NCBI GenBank assembly: GCA_946617655.1
Contig: CAMOKL010000004.1
Span: forward strand, 1-64,000
Reading direction: 5' to 3'
Source of the DNA: Anaeroplasma sp902783745
Lineage (GTDB): Bacteria; Bacillota_I; Bacilli_A; Acholeplasmatales; Anaeroplasmataceae
DNA length: 64,000 nt
Shown here: one piece after another, positions 7,576 to 16,651 of the stretch
How the letters are laid out: each line of letters begins with the position of its first letter
Position numbering within the stretch: the stretch's first letter is position 1
Program-made: the position numbers and the translations under genes
The notes under the pieces: model-generated
Told to the model about the DNA's origin: nothing
Seen by the model: only the letters and a program-made list of their open reading frames with translations
Databases searched by the model: none

Positions 7576-10500
7576 TTATTCTTCTTCATTAATTGGAATT
7601 AAGCTTAATTCTAGCTTATATGAATCATAATCAACACCAATTACATATACATGTACTAAATCACCTACATGTAATACATCATTAGGATCATAAACTCTTT
7701 CTTTACTCATTCTTGAGATATGAATTAAACCATCATGCTTAATACCTAAATCAACGAACGCACCAAAAGGTTGAATTCTTCTTACAATACCATCAAATTC
7801 CATTCCTGATTTAATATCATTAAAGCTTATTATTGTTTTAGGGTCTACTAATGATAATTGAATCTTTTTCTTTTGGATATCTATTTCTTTTATATAGCAT
7901 TCAATATCTTGATTTAATTTAACAATAGTATTAGGATCATCAACACCAAATTTAGACATATTTGATTTATGAAGTAATCCATCAAGTCCATATCCTAAGT
8001 CTAAGAATGCACCATAAGCTTCAATTTGCCTTACGTGACCTAAAATCTTATCTCCTACCTTAAGGTCTTCAATTCTTATTACATCCTTAGGGTTAATCAA
8101 TGATAAATCAATTTTCTTTTTCTTATAATCAACATCTAAGATATAGCAATGTACTTTATCACCAATCTTAATGAATTTATTAATATCTAAAATTCTATCT
8201 TTAGATAAATTTTCTATAAATATTAATCCTTGTTCATCAATTCCTAAGTCTACAAATGCACCATAATTTGTTACATTTGAAATAACACCATCAACTTCTT
8301 CACCCTTTTTAAAATCATTAATTGTTTTGAATAAAGAAGGTAATACAAGTGATAAATCAATTTTTTCATTCTTCTTATCAATAGATAAAATATAGCATTC
8401 AACCATTTGATTTGGCTTTAATAATTCTTCTGCAGTACCCTTTCTATCAACATTTAAGCATGAATTATGTACAAATCCATCCTTAGATACTCCAAGGTCA
8501 ATAAATGCGCCATAAGGTGCAATATTATGTACTTTTCCTAAAACCTTATCGCCAACATTTAAATCAGTAATCTTAATTCTTTTTTTAGGATCTACTAATG
8601 ATAATTCAATCTTTTCATTTTCTTTATCAATAGATAAAATATATACTTCTAGCTTATCATTTAGCTTAACAAAGTTATTTGGATCATATACACTATAATA
8701 ATCCATATCCTTCATATGAAGTAATGCTTGTTTCTTTAAGCCTAAGTCTATAAAAGCTCCATAATTTGTAATGTTTTTAACAATACCAAATACCTTATCT
8801 CCAACCTTTAAGTCAGAAATTTCTTTGATATTTTCGTTTATTACTTCTTTTTCAGGAACAACTGGCTTAACCTTAGGATCAATCATAGAAAGCTCCATTT
8901 TATGCTTATCATAATCAATTCCAATAACCCATACATGAACATTATCACCAACTGATACTAAATCTGTTGGATGTTCAATTCTTTTCTTAGACATATTAGA
9001 AATATGTACTAATCCATCATATTTAACATAGCAATCAACGAAGCAACCAAAATCAACAACGTTTCTTACAACACCATCAAGTTCATCTCCAACCTTAATA
9101 TCTTCAAAGTGCATAATATCACTTCTTAGCTTTGGACCTGGATAAGATTCACGAATATCTCTTGTTGGTGCAACAAATGAATCTAAGATATCATTAAATG
9201 TGTATGAATCAATATTAAGATTCTTTTCCATTTCTTCTCTATTGATTGCCGAAACCTTATCTTTTAATTCTTTTGTACCAAGCATATCTGGTGTTGCGTT
9301 AATAGATGATAAAATCATTTGAGCCTTATCATAAGATTCTGGATGAATAGATGTTTGGTCAAATGGATTTGAACCATCTAATATTCTTAAGAAACCAACA
9401 CATTGTTCATATGTTTTAGGTCCCATTTTAGCAACCTTCATTAATTCTTCTCTTGTATAGAATCTCTTGTTTACTTCACGATATTTTACAATATTCTTAG
9501 CTATAGCCTTAGAAAGTCCTGATACATATTGTAATAATGATACTGATGCAGTATTTAGGTTAACACCTACTCTATTTACAGCATCAACTACAACATTATC
9601 AAGTGATTCAGATAACTTCTTTGGTGTAACATCATGCTGATATTGACCAACACCAATAGATTTAGGATCAATTTTTACAAGCTCAGCTAGCGGATCTTGA
9701 ATACGTCTTGCGATAGAAATAGCACTACGCTTTTCAACTGTTAAATCAGGGAATTCTTCAATTGCAAGTTCAGATGCACTATAAACTGATGCACCAGCCT
9801 CTGATACAATTACATACTTACATGGTAAGTTATTCTTATTAATAACATCAGCAATAAATGCTTCAGTTTCTCTTGATGCAGTACCATTACCTATTGCGAT
9901 AATATCAACATTATATTTCTTGCATAAAGAAACAACAGTTTTTTCACTTTGTTCTAAATCTTCAAGTGATACTTCTTTACCCTTTGCTCTTTCTGTTGGA
10001 TAAATAACACCAATTTCTTCCATATTTGATGATGGAGATACAACTGCAAGCTTGCATCCTGTTCTAAACGCAGGGTCAACACCTAATACAGTTTTACCTT
10101 TAATAGGTGCTTCTAATAATAATGCTTTTAGGTTTAACGCAAAAATTTTAATTGCTTGTTCTTCAGCATTATCAGTTAAAATACCTCTAATTTCTCTTTC
10201 AACAGATGGTTCAATTGACTTTTCATAGCTTAGCTTACAAGCCTGTTCAACTTCTAATCTAAATAAAGAATCTTTATCTAAAGTATATTTAGATACTAAA
10301 TAATTAACGTTATTTTGATCATCTAAATCCATAGATACATTAATAACATCTTCATTTTCAGCACGATTTATTGCAAGTACTCTATGAGGTTTAATCTTAG
10401 ATACTTGTTCATTTGAATCATAATATAATTGATACTTTTCTTCAGGGTCATTATCATTCTTCTTTTTCTTACAGAAAAGAATACCATTTTGTAATCCTTT

Positions 10501-11046
10501 TGTTCTAATATATTCTCTTACAGTTGCATCATCACTAATACGTTCTGCAATAATATATTGTGCACCCTTAATTGCATCTTCATGTGTTAATACATTCTCA
10601 TTTAAATAGCTATCTAATATTTCATTTCTATTTCCATCAGTATGTAATTCAAGCATGTAATCAGCTAATGGTGATAGACCATTATTAATTGCATCTGTAG
10701 CCTTTGTTTTCTTCTTTTCCTTATAAGGACGATATAAATCTTCAACAGTAATTAATTTAGTTGCAGACATAATTTGTTCTTTTAATTCAGGTGTTAACAT
10801 ACCCTTTTCTTCAATTAATCTGCATACATCATCTTTTCTCTTAGAAAGATTTACTTCGTATTGATATCTATCGTTAATCTTTCTAATTTCTTCTTCGTCT
10901 AATCCTCCTGTTGCTTCTTTACGATATCTTGCGATAAAAGCAACAGTTTTATCTTCAGCAAGTAAATCTAATACTTGCTTAATAGCTTTTTCTCCTACGT
11001 TTAATTCTAAAGATATTTCCTTTAATACTTTTTCATTTAATTCCAT
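7576..11046 (-). CDS. tex: Tex-like RNA-binding protein with six S1 domains
   Basis: The first roughly 640 residues are a normal Tex/YqgF-type scaffold: N-terminal helical part with IARYRKEATGGLDE, a YqgF/RNase H-like core (VLGVDPAFRTGCKLAV) and a helix-hairpin-helix region (ASVSLLQYVSGLSKAIAKNI). Family members end after one S1 domain at about 720 residues. Here S1-type units recur six times to residue 1156, each with a (Y/F)GAF(V/I/L)DLG-like core and ending in (E/D)LSL. The tail therefore resembles ribosomal protein S1 (RpsA). Tex binds RNA and acts around transcription. The start has TAGGAGA seven bases upstream. The extra S1 units may let it double as an S1-like translation factor; this is inference. 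Confidence 0.9.
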   Translation of the reverse strand: MELNEKVLKEISLELNVGEKAIKQVLDLLAEDKTVAFIARYRKEATGGLDEEEIRKINDRYQYEVNLSKRKDDVCRLIEEKGMLTPELKEQIMSATKLITVEDLYRPYKEKKKTKATDAINNGLSPLADYMLELHTDGNRNEILDSYLNENVLTHEDAIKGAQYIIAERISDDATVREYIRTKGLQNGILFCKKKKNDNDPEEKYQLYYDSNEQVSKIKPHRVLAINRAENEDVINVSMDLDDQNNVNYLVSKYTLDKDSLFRLEVEQACKLSYEKSIEPSVEREIRGILTDNAEEQAIKIFALNLKALLLEAPIKGKTVLGVDPAFRTGCKLAVVSPSSNMEEIGVIYPTERAKGKEVSLEDLEQSEKTVVSLCKKYNVDIIAIGNGTASRETEAFIADVINKNNLPCKYVIVSEAGASVYSASELAIEEFPDLTVEKRSAISIARRIQDPLAELVKIDPKSIGVGQYQHDVTPKKLSESLDNVVVDAVNRVGVNLNTASVSLLQYVSGLSKAIAKNIVKYREVNKRFYTREELMKVAKMGPKTYEQCVGFLRILDGSNPFDQTSIHPESYDKAQMILSSINATPDMLGTKELKDKVSAINREEMEKNLNIDSYTFNDILDSFVAPTRDIRESYPGPKLRSDIMHFEDIKVGDELDGVVRNVVDFGCFVDCYVKYDGLVHISNMSKKRIEHPTDLVSVGDNVHVWVIGIDYDKHKMELSMIDPKVKPVVPEKEVINENIKEISDLKVGDKVFGIVKNITNYGAFIDLGLKKQALLHMKDMDYYSVYDPNNFVKLNDKLEVYILSIDKENEKIELSLVDPKKRIKITDLNVGDKVLGKVHNIAPYGAFIDLGVSKDGFVHNSCLNVDRKGTAEELLKPNQMVECYILSIDKKNEKIDLSLVLPSLFKTINDFKKGEEVDGVISNVTNYGAFVDLGIDEQGLIFIENLSKDRILDINKFIKIGDKVHCYILDVDYKKKKIDLSLINPKDVIRIEDLKVGDKILGHVRQIEAYGAFLDLGYGLDGLLHKSNMSKFGVDDPNTIVKLNQDIECYIKEIDIQKKKIQLSLVDPKTIISFNDIKSGMEFDGIVRRIQPFGAFVDLGIKHDGLIHISRMSKERVYDPNDVLHVGDLVHVYVIGVDYDSYKLELSLIPINEEE

Positions 11047-11065
11047 TTTTAATTCTCCTAATTTT

Positions 11066-11095
11066 ATTAAAAATAGAGGTCTTTCTGGACCTCTA
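11066..11095 (-). terminator. Terminator between the anchored protein gene and tex
   Basis: On the minus strand TAGAGGTC pairs with GACCTCTA and is followed by TTTTTA. It lies between the 405-residue protein gene and tex, so tex probably also has its own promoter. Confidence 0.75.
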
Positions 11096-11120
11096 TATTT
11101 TTACAACTTATATTCTTTTA

Positions 11121-12335
11121 TTAGTATGTAACAGTTATAGATTTAAGTGTATCTTCGCCAGTGAAATTTAATACAATTGTTGTCTTAACAGATAATTCTA
11201 ATTCAACTTTTTTAGAACCTGTAACGCCTGTCTTAGTTGCGTTATATTTGAAATTACCATTTTCTGTTTCAATAACTACCTTAGCACCACGTACTACAAC
11301 AAATCTAACTTCTATGCCAGCTGTTACAGCATGACCTGTTTCATTTGATTTAAATGAAGAACCATCAGCTAATGCAGTAATTGTTATACCATTATTCTTA
11401 TAGCTTTGATCACCATATTCTAATGATACTTCGCCATAATCACCATTATTACCAAATTCAAATGTATAATCTTCATCAACTACATTTTCAGTTTCATTTT
11501 CGAATCCTAAATTAATATACTTAGCTGAATTTGAAATAGGTGTTATTAATTCATTATAATCATTAACTCCATATAAAGATAAACCAACCTTGCTTGAATT
11601 ATCCTTATCATATTCAATATATTCTTCACCCTTATAGCCTGAGAATGCTCTAATTAAGCCTTCACTTGCATTATGATAACTAAATAAAGGACCTGTAATA
11701 GTCTCTTCATCTTCATCATCAGATGATGAAATATAAACAAATGATGAGTCAGAATAGATTAATGAGTTGTTATTAGCAAAATTTTTATTATGACCGTTGC
11801 CAGTCTTATTTTCTTGTGTATTACCAGTATCTACAATATATAATGCAGCTTTCTTATCAGTTGCATTCTTATTATATGCATCAATAATAGCTTGTAATTC
11901 GATTAATGAATTAAATACTGTTTCATGAGTTTTAACCTTTAAATCATCATCATAATCTCCATCGCCATCAGTATCATCCATTAATTCCTTTGGATAAAAT
12001 GTTGATAAGTCTGCAGCAAATACGAAAATATGTTCAACTACAATTTCTGCATCTTGGTATGTATGTAGCTTTACTTGTGCATAACTTGCCTTAGTGAATG
12101 TTACATCTTCACCATCTTTAGATTTATAAGTTTGTGCGAAATAATCTTCAACATAAACTTCCTTAGTTTTATTTAAATTATTATATATTATTATTCCTGC
12201 TGTAATTCCTGCTGCAACAAGTAATACTGCTGCAACAATTATCCAGAATAATTTTTTACGTAAGAATCCAAAGCTGCTCTTTAATCTTCTTTTACGGCCG
12301 CCTTTAGTTTCGACTTTTCTTACAACTCTAGCCAA
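11121..12335 (-). CDS. Membrane-anchored extracytoplasmic protein, function unknown
   Basis: A short basic N-terminus and one transmembrane helix (about residues 29-50) precede an extracellular region of about 350 residues. It is rich in Asp, Asn and Ser, with an acidic DTDGDGDYDDD loop that could bind calcium. The C-terminus is beta-rich. I recognise no family. AGGAG abuts the ATG at 12344 with no spacing but is nine bases from the TTG at 12335, so TTG is chosen. It lies alone between two terminators. Confidence 0.65.
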   Translation of the reverse strand: MARVVRKVETKGGRKRRLKSSFGFLRKKLFWIIVAAVLLVAAGITAGIIIYNNLNKTKEVYVEDYFAQTYKSKDGEDVTFTKASYAQVKLHTYQDAEIVVEHIFVFAADLSTFYPKELMDDTDGDGDYDDDLKVKTHETVFNSLIELQAIIDAYNKNATDKKAALYIVDTGNTQENKTGNGHNKNFANNNSLIYSDSSFVYISSSDDEDEETITGPLFSYHNASEGLIRAFSGYKGEEYIEYDKDNSSKVGLSLYGVNDYNELITPISNSAKYINLGFENETENVVDEDYTFEFGNNGDYGEVSLEYGDQSYKNNGITITALADGSSFKSNETGHAVTAGIEVRFVVVRGAKVVIETENGNFKYNATKTGVTGSKKVELELSVKTTIVLNFTGEDTLKSITVTY

Positions 12336-12426
12336 GAAAATCATCTCCTGTTAAATAAATATCGTTGTTATTTTACCATAAAAACGCTATTTGTACAATA
12401 AATTTATTGTGTTTATTTCAAATGAA

Positions 12427-12454
12427 AAATAATAAGGAGCATTTGACGCTCCTT
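12427..12454 (-). terminator. Terminator of the hprK-lgt-whiA operon
   Basis: On the minus strand AAGGAGC/GCTCCTT with a seven-base loop is followed by ATTATTTTT, six bases after the whiA stop. Confidence 0.8.
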
Positions 12455-12459
12455 ACTAG

Positions 12460-13389
12460 TTAATCTTGATTATTTCCCATAAATTCAATCGCAATTTCTT
12501 TTAATCTTTTTAGTCTATGATTCAAACCTGATTTAGATAAATTTGGTTCGTATTCATCATGAATAATATCTAATAATTCTTGCAATGAATCTTCTTGATG
12601 TTCAAGTCTTACTTTCATTACCATTAAAAGCTTATTATCAAGTTCTCCTAATGGATAATTCATGTATAAATAATTCAAATATTTTATTTGTTCTTTTGCT
12701 GCATTATTTGTTTTATTTTGATTTGCAATATCTAAATTAATAGTTCTTTTAGCGGTTGCTTTAATTTCTTTTGTAATTAACGCATCCTCATAATATGTCA
12801 TCTTTTCTTGAGCACCTATATGATATAAGAAATCACCTATAGCTTGTTCCTTTTTAATATATGCTAAATAATAAAGCTTTCTTTTAGAAATTCTTGCATC
12901 CAATTCAAAATCATTCATTAGCTTTTGAATAAATAATATTTCATTATCATTAGTAGAAGAAATTTCTAAATGAGATGATTTAGAATAGGGATCATTAACA
13001 CTACCTCTTACTAAGAATGCACCACGTAAGTATGCTTCTTTCATTTCCTGTGTTAAATCAACTCTATATTTAGATTCCTTATTTAATAAAGATAAGTCAT
13101 CTATTATTTCTCTTACACCATCTTTTATTGTTATTGTATATACCTTTTTAGAATCAAATCGTTTAATAACACGTTCTATTAATTCATATTCAAATTTATA
13201 AAACTTTTTTAATAATTGTATAAATCTTCTTACTGCGCCAATAGAATTGAAGCTTACTAGTAAAGACAAAGGGATAATTGATATTTCACCTGCAAGTCTA
13301 ATCATTGCTTCGATTTCTAATCGATTTGCATTATCATCTTTTATATCAACATTTAATAAATCATCCTTTAAATCTGTACTAAAGCTCAT
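12460..13389 (-). CDS. whiA: WhiA DNA-binding regulator
   Basis: The 309-residue product matches WhiA: an N-terminal LAGLIDADG-like fold (LRGAFLVRGSVNDP..SSHLEIS, about residues 125-150), a central linker and a C-terminal helix-turn-helix (LPNLSKSGLNHRLKRLKEIA-like). WhiA acts in cell division and chromosome segregation in Bacillota and in sporulation genes in actinobacteria. The gene begins two bases after the lgt-ppaX stop, with GGTGA within that gene, so it is co-translated. In Bacillus whiA sits with yvcK and rapZ; neither is present here. Confidence 0.92.
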   Translation of the reverse strand: MSFSTDLKDDLLNVDIKDDNANRLEIEAMIRLAGEISIIPLSLLVSFNSIGAVRRFIQLLKKFYKFEYELIERVIKRFDSKKVYTITIKDGVREIIDDLSLLNKESKYRVDLTQEMKEAYLRGAFLVRGSVNDPYSKSSHLEISSTNDNEILFIQKLMNDFELDARISKRKLYYLAYIKKEQAIGDFLYHIGAQEKMTYYEDALITKEIKATAKRTINLDIANQNKTNNAAKEQIKYLNYLYMNYPLGELDNKLLMVMKVRLEHQEDSLQELLDIIHDEYEPNLSKSGLNHRLKRLKEIAIEFMGNNQD

Positions 13390-13391
13390 TA

Positions 13392-15038
13392 TTATTCACC
13401 AACTATATTAATTATTTCAGTAAGCTTATTAATTACATAATCAGGCTTAGCTTCAAGCATTATACTTGGATCTTTTATATATAATACACCACACGCCTTA
13501 ATATTTGCGTTATGTGCGGCTTTTATATCATTTAGAGTATCTCCAACATATATTGCATGATAATCTTCTTTTTTGATTAATTTATCATCATTTGAAGATT
13601 CACTATTTTCTTCCTCTTTATTATTTTCATCATTTGAAGTATCCTCTTCAACTTCATTATTAGTATCTAAATCTGCTTCTAAAGATGCTTTTATTGCTTC
13701 ATTTTTAGCATCAATTAATTGATCAATTGCACTAAAAATACCTTCTGGTGATGGTTTAGGTTCAGTTATTTCTTCTTCACCAATAATGACATCAACATAT
13801 TGTAATAATTTAAAATATTCTAATCCATGAGATACCATATCGCTTTTCTTTGATGATACAATCGCAATATCATATCCCTTTTGCTTTAATTGCTTTAATG
13901 TTTCCTTTGCACCAGGGAACACCTTTGCATATTCATCATGATGCTCTTTATTATATTCTCTATAATATGCAATCATTTCAGTTATTTCTTCTTCACTTTC
14001 ACTATATCTAGAAAAAGTTTCTTTTAATGTTGGTCCAAAGAATGAATCAACCTCACTGTCACTTAAAATATATCCTGGACGGAATTTTTCAAATGTATGA
14101 ACAAATGTTTTAGTAATTAATTCCTTTGTATCAAGTAATGTACCATCTAAATCAAATATAACTGCATCAAAATGATTCTTTTTTGTTGCTTTAACATCTT
14201 CAATATAATAATCCTGTGGACCAAAGAATCTTTTTGCAACTAAGAATGCTATACCAGATATTATAAACAATACTGATAAAGCTAAAGATACAGGGATAGG
14301 TCCTAACATTAAAGGATCACCCTTTGCACCATATAATCTTAATGATTCAGTTAAGCATCTAACAAGACCATACCAAATTAGGTATAAGCCTATCATATCT
14401 CCTCTTCTTAGCTTCTTAAACTTTCTTCTTAAAACCATCATTAATCCTGCACCAAGTAAGCATAATGATGATTCATATAAGAATACAGGATGATGATATG
14501 CACCATCAATCCACATATTATCAGCAAGGAATGGGAACCATTTAATTGCATCTGCTGCAATTACAGGTCCATATAATTCATGGTTGAAGAAATTACCCCA
14601 TCTACCAAATGCTTGTGCAACTAAAATACCAGGCATTGTAATATCAAATACCTTATAAATACTAATACCTTTAAATCTAGATAATCCAATTAAAGTTGCA
14701 ACAGCACCGATAATACCACCTTGTATTGCAAGGCCAGATAATCCTGTGAATTCTCCATTCTTAAATCCTAATACCTCTCCAAAATTAGAGAAACTTGATA
14801 TATTAAATAATACATACCAAATTCTTGCACATACTATCGCAACAGGTATTGTTATTACTGCAAAAAAGTAAACATCATCTGATGATATTCCAACTCTTTT
14901 TGCTTCTCTTAATACTAAATACATACCAACAACAATACCAGTTAAAATACATAATGCGTAAAACGCAATAGTAAATGGACCGATATTAAATGTAGATGGT
15001 ACTACTAAATTAGAATTTAATAGTTCTTGTAAAAACAT
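13392..15038 (-). CDS. lgt-ppaX: Lgt prolipoprotein transferase fused to a PpaX-like HAD phosphatase
   Basis: Residues 1-275 are Lgt, which transfers diacylglycerol to lipobox cysteines: multi-pass membrane protein with the signature FGRWGNFFNHELYG at 144-157. Residues 289-548 are a HAD hydrolase with motif I DLDGT (296-300), motif II VSSKKSD, Lys in EPKPSPEG (426-433) and motif IV GDTLND (499-504). In Bacillus, hprK, lgt and ppaX are separate adjacent genes, and PpaX removes pyrophosphate made by HprK/P. Here lgt and ppaX are one frame. An acidic, Asn/Glu-rich insertion of about 45 residues (446-490) lies between HAD motifs III and IV. The gene follows hprK by six bases. Confidence 0.9.
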   Translation of the reverse strand: MFLQELLNSNLVVPSTFNIGPFTIAFYALCILTGIVVGMYLVLREAKRVGISSDDVYFFAVITIPVAIVCARIWYVLFNISSFSNFGEVLGFKNGEFTGLSGLAIQGGIIGAVATLIGLSRFKGISIYKVFDITMPGILVAQAFGRWGNFFNHELYGPVIAADAIKWFPFLADNMWIDGAYHHPVFLYESSLCLLGAGLMMVLRRKFKKLRRGDMIGLYLIWYGLVRCLTESLRLYGAKGDPLMLGPIPVSLALSVLFIISGIAFLVAKRFFGPQDYYIEDVKATKKNHFDAVIFDLDGTLLDTKELITKTFVHTFEKFRPGYILSDSEVDSFFGPTLKETFSRYSESEEEITEMIAYYREYNKEHHDEYAKVFPGAKETLKQLKQKGYDIAIVSSKKSDMVSHGLEYFKLLQYVDVIIGEEEITEPKPSPEGIFSAIDQLIDAKNEAIKASLEADLDTNNEVEEDTSNDENNKEEENSESSNDDKLIKKEDYHAIYVGDTLNDIKAAHNANIKACGVLYIKDPSIMLEAKPDYVINKLTEIINIVGE

Positions 15039-15044
15039 ATAATA

Positions 15045-15977
15045 CTACTCCTTATTTGAAGCCTTAACATTAACCTTGTTAACAAATTCTAAGGCTGAAT
15101 TATAACCCATTAGCTTTAATTTTTCATTCATTGCGGCAGACTCTACTAACAATGAAACACTACGTCCTGCAAGAACTGGAATAGTAACTTTTGCGATTTC
15201 AGTATTAAAATATTTAACTTTTTCTGAATCTAGACCTAATCTATCGTAATATTTGCTTTCATCCCATTTTTGTAATTCAACAACAAGCTTAATTGCCTTT
15301 TTACTACGATAAGCACCAGCACCAAACATTTTAACAACATCAACAATACCGATACCTCTAATCTCCATATAACGCTTTAATATTTCAGGAGATTCACCAA
15401 CAAGGTTACCTGGTTCTTTTTCTAATATTTCAACTAAATCATCTGCAATTAACTGATGACCTCTTTTAATTAAATCTAAGGCAGTTTCAGACTTACCAAT
15501 ACCACTCTTACCTATAATTAATGTACCCATACCATTAATATCCAATAATGTACCATGAACTGATAATCTTTCAGATAACTTATCTTGTAAATATGAGAAT
15601 AGCTTTGATGAAGTTTGAGTTGTTCTTAATCTTGAACGGAAAACTGCAATATGATACTTTTCTGCCATATCAATAAATATCTGATTAATCTTAACGTTAA
15701 TAGAAAAAACTAAGCATGGAGGATTTAAAGAAAATATCTTTTCCACATTCTTTTCTATAACATCTTTTGGTTCACTTTCTAAAAATGATGCATCCTTAGA
15801 ACCAATCAAACAGATTCTTGTGTTTTCAAAATAATCAAAGAATCCTGCAAACTCTAAGCCTGGTCTTGATACTTGATCTGATGTGATTTTTGCATCAATA
15901 CCTTCCTTACCTGCAATAAGCTCTAAGCTATTATCCTTAGCAAACTTATTGACTGATACATATAATTGTTCTGCCAT
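15045..15977 (-). CDS. hprK: HPr kinase/phosphorylase
   Basis: It phosphorylates and dephosphorylates a serine in HPr to control carbon catabolite repression. The 310-residue protein has the P-loop GKSGIGKS at 156-163, the catalytic His 141, the acidic pair at 179-180 (ADDLVEI) and the HprK signature MEIRGIGIVDV at 204-214. It is followed by the lgt-ppaX fusion, whose HAD domain would hydrolyse the pyrophosphate produced during HPr-Ser dephosphorylation. Its substrate HPr is encoded near 45 kb. Confidence 0.95.
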   Translation of the reverse strand: MAEQLYVSVNKFAKDNSLELIAGKEGIDAKITSDQVSRPGLEFAGFFDYFENTRICLIGSKDASFLESEPKDVIEKNVEKIFSLNPPCLVFSINVKINQIFIDMAEKYHIAVFRSRLRTTQTSSKLFSYLQDKLSERLSVHGTLLDINGMGTLIIGKSGIGKSETALDLIKRGHQLIADDLVEILEKEPGNLVGESPEILKRYMEIRGIGIVDVVKMFGAGAYRSKKAIKLVVELQKWDESKYYDRLGLDSEKVKYFNTEIAKVTIPVLAGRSVSLLVESAAMNEKLKLMGYNSALEFVNKVNVKASNKE

Positions 15978-15986
15978 ATTAACCTC

Positions 15987-16556
15987 CTAAATATAATCAG
16001 ATATTATATATTCTATAATTTCAGATAAAACATATCCAAAAATTAAATACAAAACACACGAGCTTGTTGTACTAAACACCTTAAATACTGTTGCATTAAT
16101 TAACGCAAACAATGTCATAATAAGTGCTAATACAATAAACTTTTTTATAATAAAAAGCATTATTCTTCCACGCATTTTAAAATAAATATGCTTATATAAG
16201 AAAAATGTAGTGCTAATAACTAAGGATACTAAAAATAGCATAAATATATTATCTATAATTAAATCCAATGAGAAAAAGCCGAATATTACAGTAGTTGATA
16301 CATAAATTATAAAGAAAGAAAACATTTCCTTTAGTAATTCATTAAAATACCATCTCATATTTCTTTTAGGCTTACCTTTAGCTGATGCTTGATAAAGCAT
16401 TTCTACTAAATCATCTTGCATGTCTTTTGACATGTTTGGGTCTAAATCTAATAATGATTTTCTGATATTTTCTTTTTCACGCATTATATCTTCAGGTGTC
16501 TTTTCTTTTTTCTTTCTTTTCTGTTTTGCATTTGGCTTTATGTCCTTTTGAGGCAT
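15987..16556 (-). CDS. Membrane protein of unknown function
   Basis: A highly charged Lys/Glu-rich N-terminus (about 70 residues) is followed by four hydrophobic helices from about residue 77. GGTGA lies four bases before the ATG. It precedes hprK by nine bases, so it is probably the first gene of that operon. I recognise no family. Confidence 0.7.
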   Translation of the reverse strand: MPQKDIKPNAKQKRKKKEKTPEDIMREKENIRKSLLDLDPNMSKDMQDDLVEMLYQASAKGKPKRNMRWYFNELLKEMFSFFIIYVSTTVIFGFFSLDLIIDNIFMLFLVSLVISTTFFLYKHIYFKMRGRIMLFIIKKFIVLALIMTLFALINATVFKVFSTTSSCVLYLIFGYVLSEIIEYIISDYI

Positions 16557-16622
16557 AATATCACCACTTTCAAAATACTTTATTATTATATAATAATATT
16601 TTTAATAATACAAATTAATATG

Positions 16623-16645
16623 AAAAAAGCGAGTTAAACTCGCTT
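16623..16645 (-). terminator. Terminator of the ligA-uvrA operon
   Basis: On the minus strand AAGCGAG/CTCGCTT with a five-base loop is followed by TTTT. It lies just past the uvrA stop. Confidence 0.85.
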
Positions 16646-16651
16646 AATTAA

